Positions 10,766 to 21,755 of a DNA stretch of 64,000 nucleotides are shown here, in pieces (the stretch's first letter is position 1; each line of letters begins with the position of its first letter). Source of the DNA: Notolepis coatsorum (taxonomy: Eukaryota; Chordata; Actinopteri; Aulopiformes; Paralepididae); contig OZ020587.1 in the NCBI GenBank assembly GCA_963971535.1, positions 155,393,668 through 155,457,667 on the forward strand. Reading direction: 5' to 3'. The notes beneath the pieces are model-generated. The model searched no databases. It saw nothing but the letters and a program-made list of their open reading frames with translations, and was not told the origin of the DNA. The translations under genes and the position numbers were made by a program.

Positions 10766-11196
10766 TTCAGCCAGGGTTTTAAGTCTTTAAGATGGACGAG
10801 CCTAAACAATTATTGCAGTTTGTGATGTCATAGGAGGATGAACTAGCTTTGATTAATCAATAGAGTCCTTGCACGGAATGTTTGTAGTTCTCCTTCTTCC
10901 AGCATGCCTGTAAATATAGCAAATATTTTTAACTGGACTTGAAGAAGTCTATTCATTGATTGCACAGATTGACAATGTCGTCATGCAGCGATTGGCAACA
11001 CACATGGATATACATGCAATGTGAGAAATATATCGACAAAAACATAATTTTGGTGTCTTATTTCTGGAAAAAGTCACAGAACACTAATGTCGTCATGCTT
11101 CTCCAGTGTTTTACCTACTCCACCACCACTGCACAGGAATGTGTCATTTTCTTTTTTTGGAAGTGTCGCCTGCCTAATCTACCGCAGTTTCTTTTA
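10766..11196 (+). other. AGPS intron 1, no recognised feature
   Basis: No gene, clear repeat or motif was recognised between the L2 tail and the next hAT MITE. Confidence 0.4.
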
Positions 11197-11204
11197 CTCT
11201 TGGG

Positions 11205-11556
11205 TAGGGATGGGTACCGAATTCGGTACTTTTGAGGTACCGAACCGAAACACGTCGGTACTACAGAGTATCGAATCAAGTGAGAAACCGATTTTTTATT
11301 TTTTTTTTCATGTCAACGTTCACACACACAATATATGCTTACCTAGGATTTGACTTGATTCAACAACAAAGCAGTCGGAGCAATGACGAGCCGAAAACTG
11401 TAGAAATTGTAGTTATTTGAAGTTTGGATTTTTTTTTTTACGACTGAGGTAGGTAAATTAAATTGAGACTAAAGTACAGAAAAAAGGTACCGTTGGGTAC
11501 CGGTATCGATTCACAGGTACCGGTATCTGTTCAAATGTGAAAGGTACCCATCCCTA
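11205..11556. mobile_element. hAT-type MITE, TAGGGATGGGTACC family, intact ends
   Basis: It has inverted termini TAGGGATGGGTACC and a perfect 8-bp duplication CTCTTGGG (11197-11204 and 11557-11564). Other members of the family lie at 43727-44687, 50313-50585 and 59300-59571. Confidence 0.9.
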
Positions 11557-11914
11557 CTCTTGGGTGCGTGCGGTGTAGCCAGACGGTGAAGGAGATGGGT
11601 AATTAAACATGTGGAGTGTTCTGTCGCAACACCCACCAGAAACACTGTGGGTCTCAATACAAGGGAACAAACGGGTGCTGGAAAATAATTTCCAGATTCA
11701 GGGAAGTTGTATAAAATAGTTGAAAAGATGCACAATACGTCCTCTTTATCAATAAGAAGTCATGTCTGTGTTCAATTGGATGCTTTTGTGGAATGCTACC
11801 TTTCCTGACTTGCCGGTTCAGATGGGTATCCTGTCCAGGGCCGGCCGCTACACTCACAAAAATAGCTATTTGATAATTACTCTGGGAACTATGCGAATAC
11901 TGAAAATGTACTTG
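11557..11914 (+). other. AGPS intron 1, no recognised feature
   Basis: Nothing supportable was seen here apart from ordinary intronic sequence. Confidence 0.4.
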
Positions 11915-12125
11915 ACCTCTTAAACCTGAGCCCTACTTTCAGAAAATTCGCCTAGAAATGCATAAGTAAATGGAAGATTGCTACAAGGACCATTTGTATG
12001 TTCTTGGTATCTAGGAACATCTATGGATTTCAGGGAATGTATTCGCATTTCCCAGTGTCAGAAATATTGTCTGTTACTAGGCTTGAGTACATTTCTAATT
12101 AACCAAAGGAATATATAAAAAAATT
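11915..12125. repeat. Fragment of the CCTCTTAA TTAA-type repeat
   Basis: CCTCTTAAACCTGAGCCC followed by AAATGGAAGATTGCT and CTTGGTATCTAGGAACATCT matches the ends of the element at 35743-38432 and the fragment at 57404-57530. The Tx1-like LINE inserted next to it. Confidence 0.7.
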
Positions 12126-12399
12126 CATATTTTTCATCTTTTGTATTTTATTTTTTTATTATTTTTTAAACAAACATATAAACAAACATGACAACACACG
12201 ATAAGATATACAAGCATTAATTGTCAGGGCACATCCAATGAGATCACCTTTTAGTTAGTTGTCTTATATAAGATATACCCATAATACCTGTTATCTAAAA
12301 AAAAAACCTACACACATATGCTCAGCTCGAACCCCCCCCTCCCGGACCCCACCTTGAGAAGTACCTCCACTATCCCTCGCACCTAACCAGACACTACCA

Positions 12400-13731
12400 T
12401 TATAAGCTAGCTTTTATTCTCTCCACCACTTCTAACCACATTGACATTTTGGATTCATTGAGACCCAGAATTCTTGCTGTAGATATTTCATGGTAAATTA
12501 CATCGAGATATGTAAGAAACCAAACTTTACGGCACATTTTTTCCGGTTGAAACCAGCGTGATGCGATCAGCTTTTTGGCTACTGTGATACCCGATAAAAC
12601 CAATCTCTTTAGCTGTGGATTCACTGCAAACTCAAAAACATCATTCAATAGTAATACCGAGGGGTGTACAGGTATATTCCAAGATACGAGTTTTGATATT
12701 TGTTGGGTCACATCTTTCCAGAATGCCTTAACTGGTGAGCAGTCCCAATACATGTGCATAAATGTCCCTTCATCCCCATTTGTACATTGGGTGCATTTGG
12801 AATCTTGTTTGAGCCCCATTCGGCACAGTCTTATAGGAGTCAAGTATGTCCTGTGAATATAGTTAAGATTGATTTGTTGATGATCCGGGTTCCTTGATGT
12901 AAGTCGGACATTTGTCCAGGCTCCTTGCCAATCAAAGTCATTTTCCAGGTCTGGTATATCCCTCCTCCAGACAGAGTCAAGTTGGAGGGTTTCATACGAG
13001 GACGTTAGTAATTGATGATAAAATTCTGAAACGAAACCTCTCGATGTCTCTCTTGCGTAGAAGAATCTGTGGTGTTCAATTGGTCTGTCTAATGGAACAC
13101 CGTGAGACTTCAAACATAGCTCTAACTGTTTGTGAAAAAGCCATGTGGACTTGGTGAGATTAAATTTTTTGCGTATTTCTTTATCACTACAAAAACCCTG
13201 TTTGTTAAAAACATCCCCTAATGAGTGTATGCCTTGCTCTTCCCATATAGGGAATCTTATAGGTCGTTTTCCAATTAAGAGAGCATTGTTATTGAATAAG
13301 GGAGTATGATTGTGCCATTTTTGTGGGTTAGGATTTTTTTTTTGTGATTCACGCCATATCCGGATCGCATGAGTAATTATGGGGCCAAATTTTCGTTCAC
13401 AGTGCTTGATTGGTAGTTTAGTGTATGCTATGTCCTTCAGTCTATGTGGGGCTACTATGTTTTCTTCTATTTTTCTCCAGGATGCTAATGCTTGGGAGTC
13501 AAACCATGTTGTCAATGGACTTAATGAGTACGCCTTAAAATATAGGAAAAAATCTGGAAATGCCATGCCACCATCTGCTTTATTTCTCTGTGCGGTGGAT
13601 CTTTTTATACGTGGTGGTTTGTTATTCCAAATAAATTTGTATGTGGAAGAGTGTAATCTTTTCCAGTAACCCTCTGGAGGGGGTAACGGTAGCATTGAAC
13701 AGAAGAAGTTGATTTTAGGTAGTACATCCAT
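12400..13731 (-). pseudogene. LINE ORF2, C-terminal portion
   Basis: This 443-residue frame continues ORF2 downstream of the reverse transcriptase: MDVLPKINFFCSMLPLPPP through YKFIWNNKPPRIKRSTAQ, a typical L1/Tx1 segment. It ends with a Cys/His region (CRMGLKQDSKCTQC, then TFMHMYWDCSPV). A related fragment (NPDHQQINLNYIHRTY) recurs at 60425-60560. The hAT insertion lies immediately 5'. Confidence 0.85.
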
Positions 13732-13737
13732 CTTAAC

Positions 13738-14590
13738 TAGGGATGTCCCGATCCGATCACGTGATCGGAATCGGCGTCGATCACGTGCTTTTCAGAGCAT
13801 CGGGGATCGGGAAAAAATAATAATAAAAATCGGCAGTCAAAAAAAGAAAAAATGTATTCAACAAACATGACCATGTCCACGTCTTAAACTCATACGGAGG
13901 CCTTAGTTTTGGTTTTAAATTACATATAATATATCATCATTAATGTATTTATTGTCACACAGAGCAGAATAATTGTCCACAACAAAGACATTCCCCTTTA
14001 ATTTTCACCGTTGCAACAAACACCCCTTTAATTTAGACGCTACACGCTCGACCACAACAACAGTACAACACGTCGCTCCCGAAACACGGTTAATATCCAC
14101 TGACTTGAGCAGCTAGACTTAATGTCAGAGGTTTGGAACTAAGCATTTTAAAATAGAAAGTCAAGCCAGTTGCAATGTTTGCAAGGAGGACAGCAGGCTG
14201 GAGGCGAAGTTTTCAGACTAACTTTCACCTGGAGGATAACGTTACGTGACTGAGGATTATCGTCTGCGTTTCAGACCAGAATGGACCATTACGTAAGTCG
14301 AACACTGAATGTATACTAATGTGCAAACATATATTGAAACTTTTAATATTTCTCATATGAAGCAGAAGCACATTTCTCAGGGTGAATGCAATAACAAAAG
14401 CCTCCGCTCTCGCGCCCCGAACTATAGGCAACAGATGGGCTTGTCTCGCTCTGCCAGTTTCTGACACAAATGCGTCAAAATTGATTACTAATGTGAAAGA
14501 TCGGATCGGAAACGATCGGATCGATAGATATTTAAAATCACATGATCGGGATCGGATCGGAAGCAAAAAAAGGCGATCGGGACATCCCTA
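13738..14590. mobile_element. hAT element, TAGGGATGTCCCGATC family, inside the LINE
   Basis: Termini TAGGGATGTCCCGATC and GATCGGGACATCCCTA are inverted. The 8-bp duplication ATCTTAAC is perfect (13730-13737 and 14591-14598). A close relative of 909 bp lies at 36849-37757 in the opposite orientation. No transposase was seen. Confidence 0.92.
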
Positions 14591-14612
14591 ATCTTAACTA
14601 TTGATATCCGTG

Positions 14613-16173
14613 CTTGTACTGTGTTTTTAAGTTTTGCCCATCTATCAAGGTCGTCTTTGATTTTGTTTTGGATTTTTGTGTAGTTGTGCTTCACAGTTTG
14701 TCTTATGGTAGGGAATATTTCCACTCCCAAGCATCTGAAATGTTTTACCATCGGTATCTGTCCTGGGAGGGTTGTATCTTTTTTTGCAGGGGTGTTAAGT
14801 GGAAGGAAAGCCGACTTCGGCCAATTTATCTTAAATCCCGATAAATCACAAGTCCTCAATCAACTTGAGCAGATGAGGCAATGTGGTGTTGGGGTTTTTC
14901 ATGAACAATATTACATCGTCCGCATATAAACTAATTTTTTGTTGTGTGCCCTTGATTACGGTTCTATGGATTGGGATTGTCTTATATATTGTGCTAAAGG
15001 CTCTAATGATAGATTGAACAGTCCGGGACTAAGAGGACAACCCTGTCTGGCAGAGCGTGATACCGGAAATATTTCGGAGTTTATTGTGCCTGTTGTAATC
15101 ATGGCCGATGGGTCTTTGTATAATACTTTAATCATATCGATGAATCCTTTTCCTAACCCCATCCTTTCTAGCACTGCCCACAGATACGACCATTCCAGCC
15201 TGTCAAAGGCCTTCATAGCATCCAGGGACAGCATCGCCTTAGGTATGGTGTCCTCCTTGTCGGCATCAAGTACGTGCAGTATACGTCTTATGTTCTCAGT
15301 GATCAGGCGGCCTCCTATGAAGCCAGTTTGGTCCGGGTGAACTAAAGACGTCATATGCTTTTGTAATCTGATGGCTAATACCTTAGAGTACAGTTTGATA
15401 TCTGTTCCGAGGAGGCTTAAAGGTCTATAACTACCGCACTCGTTGGGGTCTTTGTCTTTTTTAAGGAGGACTGTTATGAGTGCAAAATTGTCATTTTTAT
15501 GGAAGTTCCCCTCCTTGACTGAGTATAAGATCATATTTAGTAATAAGGGGCCAATTATGTCCCAACAAGAAAGGTACATTTCTGATGGGAAACCGTCTCT
15601 TCCAGGAGCCTTACCACTTTTCATTGCGGTTATGGCCTTCTTGAGTTCCTCTAGTGTGATCGGTGTTTCTAACTGTTTAGCGTCATCCTCTGAAAGTTTA
15701 GGGAGAATAATTTGATTAAGAAATGTGTCCATTTTGTTTTGATCGAAGGTCATTTCTGATTTATATAAGTCGGAGTAGAATACTTTGAATGTATCGTTTA
15801 TTTTTACAGGATCTGTTACAAGTACTTGTTGTGCTCTAATGGTAGTTATATCTGCAAATGTTGCATTAATTCTTAATCGCATGGCTAATAGGTGGCTGGG
15901 TTTGGAACCATGGGAGTACTGCTGTTGTCTTGTGCTGCGTATTTGTATTTCCGATTGTCTGTATATGGCATTGATCTCTATTTTTAGTATGTTAACTTGA
16001 TTTTCTAGTCGAGTTGAGTTGTTGTATTTCAGAGAATTAAATAACGTTGAGTAAAGCGTTTCCAGCTCATCCAGTTTTGTGCTTTGATTCTTGCGCATTT
16101 TGGAGGAAAAGCTATCCGTGAAGTCTTTGATCATTCCCTTTACCGACATCCATATTATTCTGGGGTCTTGCAC
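14613..16173 (-). pseudogene. LINE ORF2, reverse transcriptase portion
   Basis: The frame at 14956-16173 shows the RT fingers and palm: [53 protein letters not shown] and [13 protein letters not shown]. The catalytic YADD lies at 14915-14926 in a shifted frame, and a stop follows soon after, so the gene is dead. The endonuclease domain is missing through 5' truncation. The motifs match the L1/Tx1 group better than L2 or RTE. Confidence 0.9.
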
Positions 16174-16363
16174 ATATTTTTCATCTTTTGACGGCTAACG
16201 TTGATGCTAAAATTGACCAGACATGCAAAATTGACACTGAGCTCATTCATTGTCACATAGTGAGAGCTCCACAGCTCAAGCAAACCCCCTCAGGGCTTGT
16301 ATTTTGGTTTGGCTCTTCTCGTTCTTTGTTATGCTATTGGTATCCTATTGTTATGCAAAGACA

Positions 16364-16545
16364 TATGTTTTTTTTAAATTTAGCATTTTTACAGCTTTTA
16401 TTGGCCACGCATGACCGACCGAGGAGAGGGCGAACGGGAGGAGAGGTGGGGAGGACATGCGACAAATAACGACGGGAGCTGGGATCGAACCCGGGTCGGC
16501 CGTGTAGGTGCGCGAGGTACTATGGTATGCGCCACAGGGGCGCCC
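16364..16545 (-). mobile_element. tRNA-derived SINE with 11-bp target duplication
   Basis: Read on the - strand, it begins GGGCGCCCCTGTGGCGCATA and contains a B-box-like GGGTTCGATCCC. It ends in an AT-rich tail. ATGCAAAGACA flanks both sides (16353-16363 and 16546-16556). A second member is at 31218-31385. Confidence 0.82.
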
Positions 16546-16556
16546 ATGCAAAGACA

Positions 16557-17099
16557 AGTCTGTGTACCGGTACTTGGCGCACGATGAGTCGAGTTAAAGT
16601 TGTGAATGAATTTTGTGCGCATGCTCAGAAAAGTGGTGGCACGGCGTGGTACCGCGTGGCACGAGCGCTGCACCTCTGGTTGTAGTGTCGTCACGATACA
16701 AACATTTGGACTTAGATATGGGAAAGGTAATGGAATATATTAGATGACAGAACATGGCAAATTCTTTATACAATTATTTAATTAATTATAATTTAAACGC
16801 TATTGAATAATAGTTAATGCAATTATTCTGTTACAGCTACTGAGATATACTATAGCTACCTACTGTCTATCAATATCTTCCTTTTGAATGAAATAGGTTC
16901 AGGAGGGAGAGCGAGACACACAGAGATTCTCAGCCCCCCCCCCCCTCACTATGCCTCTGAGCGTTCCCAATGATGGCTTACCGTGTCTGCCATACTGTGT
17001 CCTTGCATATCTGGTGAGACTCGGACTGTTATTGGCCTATGTTGTCTTTCTGCATTCTCCCACGCAGAGAGATCCGGTATGAGCTGCAGAGTGCTGCTG
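16557..17099 (+). other. AGPS intron 1, unclassified, with a poly-C tract
   Basis: A C run lies at about 16936-16947. No gene or repeat family was identified. Confidence 0.4.
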
Positions 17100-17270
17100 G
17101 CTCAAGTCCTTTGAAGACCAGTCCTTCATGATCCTTAAGTCTGTGATCGGGTGTTTGTGGTCATGGCCCCCAGAATGTGGTACGACCTGCCTAAGGGGAT
17201 GGGGCTCGCAAAATCACCAACTTCTCTCAAATCGGGTTCTTTTTGTTTGCATTTTCTCTTACCCTCAATG
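17100..17270 (+). mobile_element. LINE C-terminal fragment
   Basis: One frame reads VMAPRMWYDLPKGMGLAKSP, the APxxWNxLP-type end found at the C terminus of L2/Rex-like ORF2 proteins. It is a short remnant. Confidence 0.5.
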
Positions 17271-17272
17271 TT

Positions 17273-17420
17273 GGGGCGACAGTGGCTCGGGAGGTAGAGC
17301 AGTCGTCTGGTAATCCAGAGGTTCCTGGTTCGATTCCCCACTCCTCCCCGGGCAGCGTGTCGAAGTGTCCTTGAGCAAGACCCTTAAACCCCTAGGCCTA
17401 ACAAAATAAATTGTTTGGTT
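17273..17420 (+). mobile_element. tRNA-derived SINE
   Basis: The tRNA-like head GGGCGACAGTGGCTCGGGAG carries an A-box-like segment and a B box (GGTTCGATTCC). It is followed by the GTGTCGAAGTGTCCTTGAGC block also seen at 60937-61135. Confidence 0.75.
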
Positions 17421-17439
17421 CCTGTTGGTTGTCGGTTAA

Positions 17440-18225
17440 CACATTCGGGGCTAACCACGTATAAATTAGTGTTGTCAAAAATATAGATTTTTCTATACAT
17501 ATCGATTCTGAATATTTAAAACGGTTTCAATACTCATTTCCCTTTTACATTTTAAGATTGAACCTTTTTCCCTGTGTTATCAAATGGTATCGAATATCGA
17601 TACTTTTCAAGGTATTGTATCGAAGTTCACGCTGAATTCAGTATGCAGTAAAGGAATATAGCATCAGCCAATGGACGTATGGATCTGCCAGATGGCGATC
17701 GATAACTGGGAAATCCTTTTTGCAGTCCAACCGGCCACATGTAAGGGCTATTTGACGTCAATTTCAGCCTGGTCGGGCCTTGCTTTGATAGCCATCCACC
17801 CGGTCAGCGAATGAGGCTAATGCCGTTATTGGTAATCAATAATCAGAAACGACGTCCCCCGCCCCCCCCTTTCATGCATTCATGGTGGACCATGATACAG
17901 ACGATATGCATTTTGAGTTTTAGCTCTAGCTTGTCTATAGCCGAAACGCCTTAGATTTAACGTTATTAGCTTAGCGCCTTGTAACTCGCCTTCCAGGAAA
18001 TACCCCAGAACATTCTGCTATAAAATGGGAATGTATTGATGAGAGAATTATTTATTTAAAGCATATTGAAGGGACGGTTTATAGTGTCGATTGACAATGG
18101 ACGGATAGCAATAATATAAAGTAATAGATTTAGCTCTACAAACAGCCTCATGCACAATGAAAGGTTGTTATGATAAGCTGGCCGTATAGAGTGAGATTAG
18201 ACGGATCCCAATGGCCCCGAATGTG
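17440..18225. mobile_element. TTAA-flanked element (piggyBac-like), 786 bp
   Basis: It is flanked by TTAA at 17436-17439 and 18226-18229 and has a perfect 12-bp inverted terminus CACATTCGGGGC. An internal block (TATAAAATGGGAATGTATTGA) is shared with the TTAA elements at 61321-62164 and 62987-63825. A hAT-like fragment with TATCGAATATCGATAC at about 17468-17630 is nested inside. There is no transposase. Confidence 0.8.
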
Positions 18226-18229
18226 TTAA

Positions 18230-19059
18230 GGCCATGGGTAGGTAGCGAATTTTTTTTTTATTGTTTCCCACAGCGACTATGGATAGGGAATTTCTTTATT
18301 TAATTAAAATGTTCACGACAACATGGATGCATGTACTCTGCCAGCATGTTTAATATCCATAATACTAAAGGTTAAAATACAAAGACACTGTACTACAAAG
18401 GTTATACGCTTGCTTTGGTGACGAGCGCAATGTCCGCTGCGCCACCCAGCCGCCGAAACCAGACCTTTATGTCCGTTTGTCGTTTCCATGGAGACTGTGA
18501 ATAAACCGCACAGACTCTGTGATACAAAATTTTCATAACTTTTTTTTTCGAGTTGGGGCAACAATAATATTATATTTATTCAATATGTTAAAAAGGAAAA
18601 TATTATGAGTAATGGGTAGGGATTTTTTTGACTGTGGAACGTCGTCCAACTCTCTGCGTTGGAGTGTGAGCCAAGTCACCAGGCAGCCGTCCAATCTGTC
18701 GTGGGGCTGTGAAAGGGTTAACCTTCTGTATTGTCTCAGTGAAAGGGTTAACCATTTGGTAGTGAAAGGATCACACCACGCTCACACCGGAGTTAACGCA
18801 GATCTATATTACGATTTTACAATGGGTTAATAATATAGTTCCAGATAGTTTAATTTAATTTTCACCTAATTGATCAAAATCTTCCAAGAATGATTATACC
18901 CCACATTGATAATATGGTAAAAAAAAAGAAGAATACCACAGATTGGGGCTTTAATATCGTCTTTCTGTGGAAACTTTACATATTAGATCTGGCCCAACCC
19001 AAGCGATCTTTAAGTCTTTGTTAAACCTCTTCTCACTGGCTTTTCTTTCAGGTTGTAGC
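18230..19059 (+). other. AGPS intron 1, with SINE head and MITE fragments
   Basis: Mostly unclassified AT-rich sequence. 18418-18458 is a reversed SINE head (GCGCCACCCAGCCGCC) of the family at 54325-54806. 18713-18775 carries GTGAAAGGGTTAACC motifs from the MITE family at 30247-30348. Confidence 0.5.
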
Positions 19060-19177
19060 TAGGGATGCACCGATATTGATATCGGCCCCGATATCACTAA
19101 AATAGCTGGATCGGGTATCGGTAATTTTATTTATTTTTTATAGAATAAATTACAATTCAGTACACTTATATGTGTTA
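19060..19177. mobile_element. Truncated hAT MITE end
   Basis: TAGGGATGCACCGATATTGA starts a MITE whose other end is absent. The related intact copy is at 55465-55732. Confidence 0.55.
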
Positions 19178-20110
19178 AAAAACCCTTTAATCGCCAATGA
19201 CGCCGTAACACGTCATTGAGATCAATATTTCAAAAATCTGTGATGGCAATCATATTTCACCCGCGGAGAGTTGAGATCTCCTGTTGATCTCCTCTCAACT
19301 CTCCAACGGTTCAAGAGCGCCATCTGGTGGCCGATCGGCGGATTGCCCAAACAGCAAACCGGAAACCGAAAGTGGTGCTCATCCAAATTCGGTCCGGCCA
19401 CTCTCTATAGCTCCCGGGGCTCCATCTCGACACACTGGATAATCAATCGCTCGCCCTAACTCGATAAACAACGTTATTTGGACGTATATAGTATTATACA
19501 ACCTGGAAATGGTTCATCTAGATCAACATCCCATAATAGAAAACGTTCTACTCCAAGCTGATCGCCCAACGGCCCGCGGAGACTGGGGTAAGTTTCGGCG
19601 TTTATTATTACCGTGTTCGATACAAACTGCTCTGATGATCATATAACCCACACTACATGAATCATCTAACGTTGGCCACGGAATTATAAACGACCCCCCC
19701 CCCCCATCCGGTCAACATCAGATGATGAGTAGTAACTTCTAGAAGCACGTACATTTGAAATTTTGTATCTGGCGCCGATCGCTATCAAACTGTTTGATCA
19801 TCAATATAATTCATTTTTGGCTATAACTGACGTTCTGCAGAATGCTGCAGAAAACGATAAACATATTTATACTTTAGACCATATTTTAGTATGAATATGT
19901 GAATGAAAAAGTAGAACGTTGCTACATCCTAAACGATAGATACTTGACGTTGAATGGGCCATAGTAATGTCAATTTAGCAATACAATTTAAAAAGTTATA
20001 GCCCTGCAAAGAAGGGGAACATCTCTGTATTGGCCGACTGTCATTCCTCTGTGTGCTGATAGTCGTCCACGATGCACCCGCTATTGCCTTTTTTACACTG
20101 TACCAAAGTT
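19178..20110. mobile_element. Degraded member of the TTAA-flanked family
   Basis: The block 19910-20010 (AACGATAGATACTTGACGTT, then GTTATAGCCCTGC) aligns with ATTGAACGATGGATACTC and TTATAGCCCTGCC in 61321-62164. The termini are not clear. Confidence 0.45.
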
Positions 20111-20479
20111 GGTGATGTTAAATGAGTTGAATGTCCACAGTTGCTTCTCTTACGGTGTACAGGGTTTATTGTTGTCCAAATGAAAGTGATAATGAATTAA
20201 AGGTTTGACAGAACAGTTGTCAGTTGCTCCGTGCTCGGTTCCAACAGTATAACAGTGTTTGAAAGTAAGTCCTCAGCAGGTGCATGGCTCAAGGCTAATC
20301 ACCTAGTGGGCTATATTGGGTGGTGAGCCCCCTAGTGTCCAAACATTGTCCAAACAGTGCATGGTTCCAATATATACATAATGTAATATATATACACAAT
20401 AATAATATATATATATATAACACAATATATATATAATAATAATATAATAGTATATAATCCACCAAGTCGGTTTCTGCCT
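20111..20479 (+). other. AT-rich intronic stretch with TATA runs
   Basis: Simple (TA)n and (ATA)n sequence lies at 20370-20455. It may belong to the end of the adjacent BEL/Pao fossil. No coding signal is credible. Confidence 0.4.
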
Positions 20480-20801
20480 CTACACACCGGCCCCTTAAAT
20501 GTGTACCAAAACACAATTTCAAAATCATATGAGAGGCAAAGAAGCCGACACAACCTACAGTCAATGCTAACGTCCTCAAGAATAAACAATATGAAATCAC
20601 AATTCTAAACATAAAGAAACTTGACAGGGTCCTGTGGTTTTCACCTGTCGTCCCTGAGCATGGGAAGAACAAATCAGTTAGTGAGTCAAGTAACAGTTAA
20701 GGTAACTCAATTTTTTTTTTTTTTTTTTTTTAACAAACAGAGCCATAGCTCCGACAGGCATAAAGCCAATGTCTATTCAAAGTCCATTCAATGGCCATGC
20801 C

Positions 20802-21650
20802 TTATTCTGAGGCAGGGACCAGTAAGCATAGCTTACTGATCGGTCGTTCCAACGTGTTAGTTCTGGTTTGTAGGAGCACGCTGCGCACCAATCCTCTGGA
20901 TCCAGGGCGTGTCTCCAGGACTCTTGCCATGACCCAGGACCCACGGGGTGCATTGGAGTCTATGATCAGAACGATGTCCCCTTTTGTGAAGTTCCTCCTG
21001 GTTCTATTCCATCGCTGCCTTTCTTGGAGAAGTGGAAGATATTCCTTCACCCATCTGGTCCAGAACAGATCCGAGATGTACTGAACTTGCCTCCAACGGC
21101 GCCTAGCGTACAGGTCATCTGGGTTGAACACACCAGGTGGCAGAACAGGCTGGACCTTAAGCTGAAGAAGATGGTTAGGAGTAAGAGCTTCCAAATCATT
21201 CAGGTCATTTGAGACATTTGTCAGCGGGCGACTGTTCAAAATGGCTTCCACCTCACACATGATAGTGGAGAGCGCTTCATCATCAAGAGCTTGTTGCTTA
21301 GTGACTGATAATAGGGTTTTCTTGACCAGACGGATTAATCTCTCCCATATCCCACCATGATGGGCTCCATACGGGGGATTAAAAGTCCATTTCACATTCC
21401 TTTGCTGTAGGGCTTGTGTTATTTGAACATGATTCCACTCCTTCAAGGCTTTCTTTAGCTCCTTTTCTGTTGAGACAAGGTTGGTCCCATTGTCAGACCT
21501 TATTCCAATCACTTGGCCCCTTCTACTGATGAAACGTCGGAATGCGTTAATACAAGAATCCGTATCCAACGAATGAGCCACTTCTAAATGTATCGCTCGG
21601 CTGGCGAGGCACGTAAAAATTACTCCATTCCTTGTAGTGAGGCAGAGCAA
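20802..21650 (-). pseudogene. Pao-type integrase remnant
   Basis: Retroviral-type integrase core motifs are visible: ASRAIHLEVAHSLDTDS, IRSDNGTN and YGAHHGGIWERLIR. After them comes the DUF5641-like C-terminal domain (NPDDLYARRRWRQVQYISDL, RRNFTKGDIVLI). This is the fossil's integrase part. Confidence 0.85.
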
Positions 21651-21755
21651 TAAAAAACAACACTAAGTGAGTCCTTCCTTGGGTGGCGAACCCCATGGTG
21701 TGGTATGTACCATACCTTTCCACTGTCAGCCTTGAGCTCTTCTTGTGGCACAAGC

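Larger units (their letters stand above)
12143..16172 (-). mobile_element. 5'-truncated Tx1/L1-clade LINE with perfect target duplication
   Basis: A - strand ORF2 remnant holds the reverse transcriptase and C-terminal region. Its 3' UTR ends A-rich at 12143. It is flanked by a perfect 17-bp duplication, CATATTTTTCATCTTTT, at 12126-12142 and 16173-16189. A 5'-truncated insertion by target-primed reverse transcription explains the structure. A hAT element at 13738-14590 interrupts it. Confidence 0.9.

Noticed and set aside
17273-17345. Possible tRNA gene (also heads at 46608, 53215 and 54325)
   Set aside because: The A and B boxes belong to SINE heads with retroposon bodies, tails and target duplications; no complete cloverleaf was evident.
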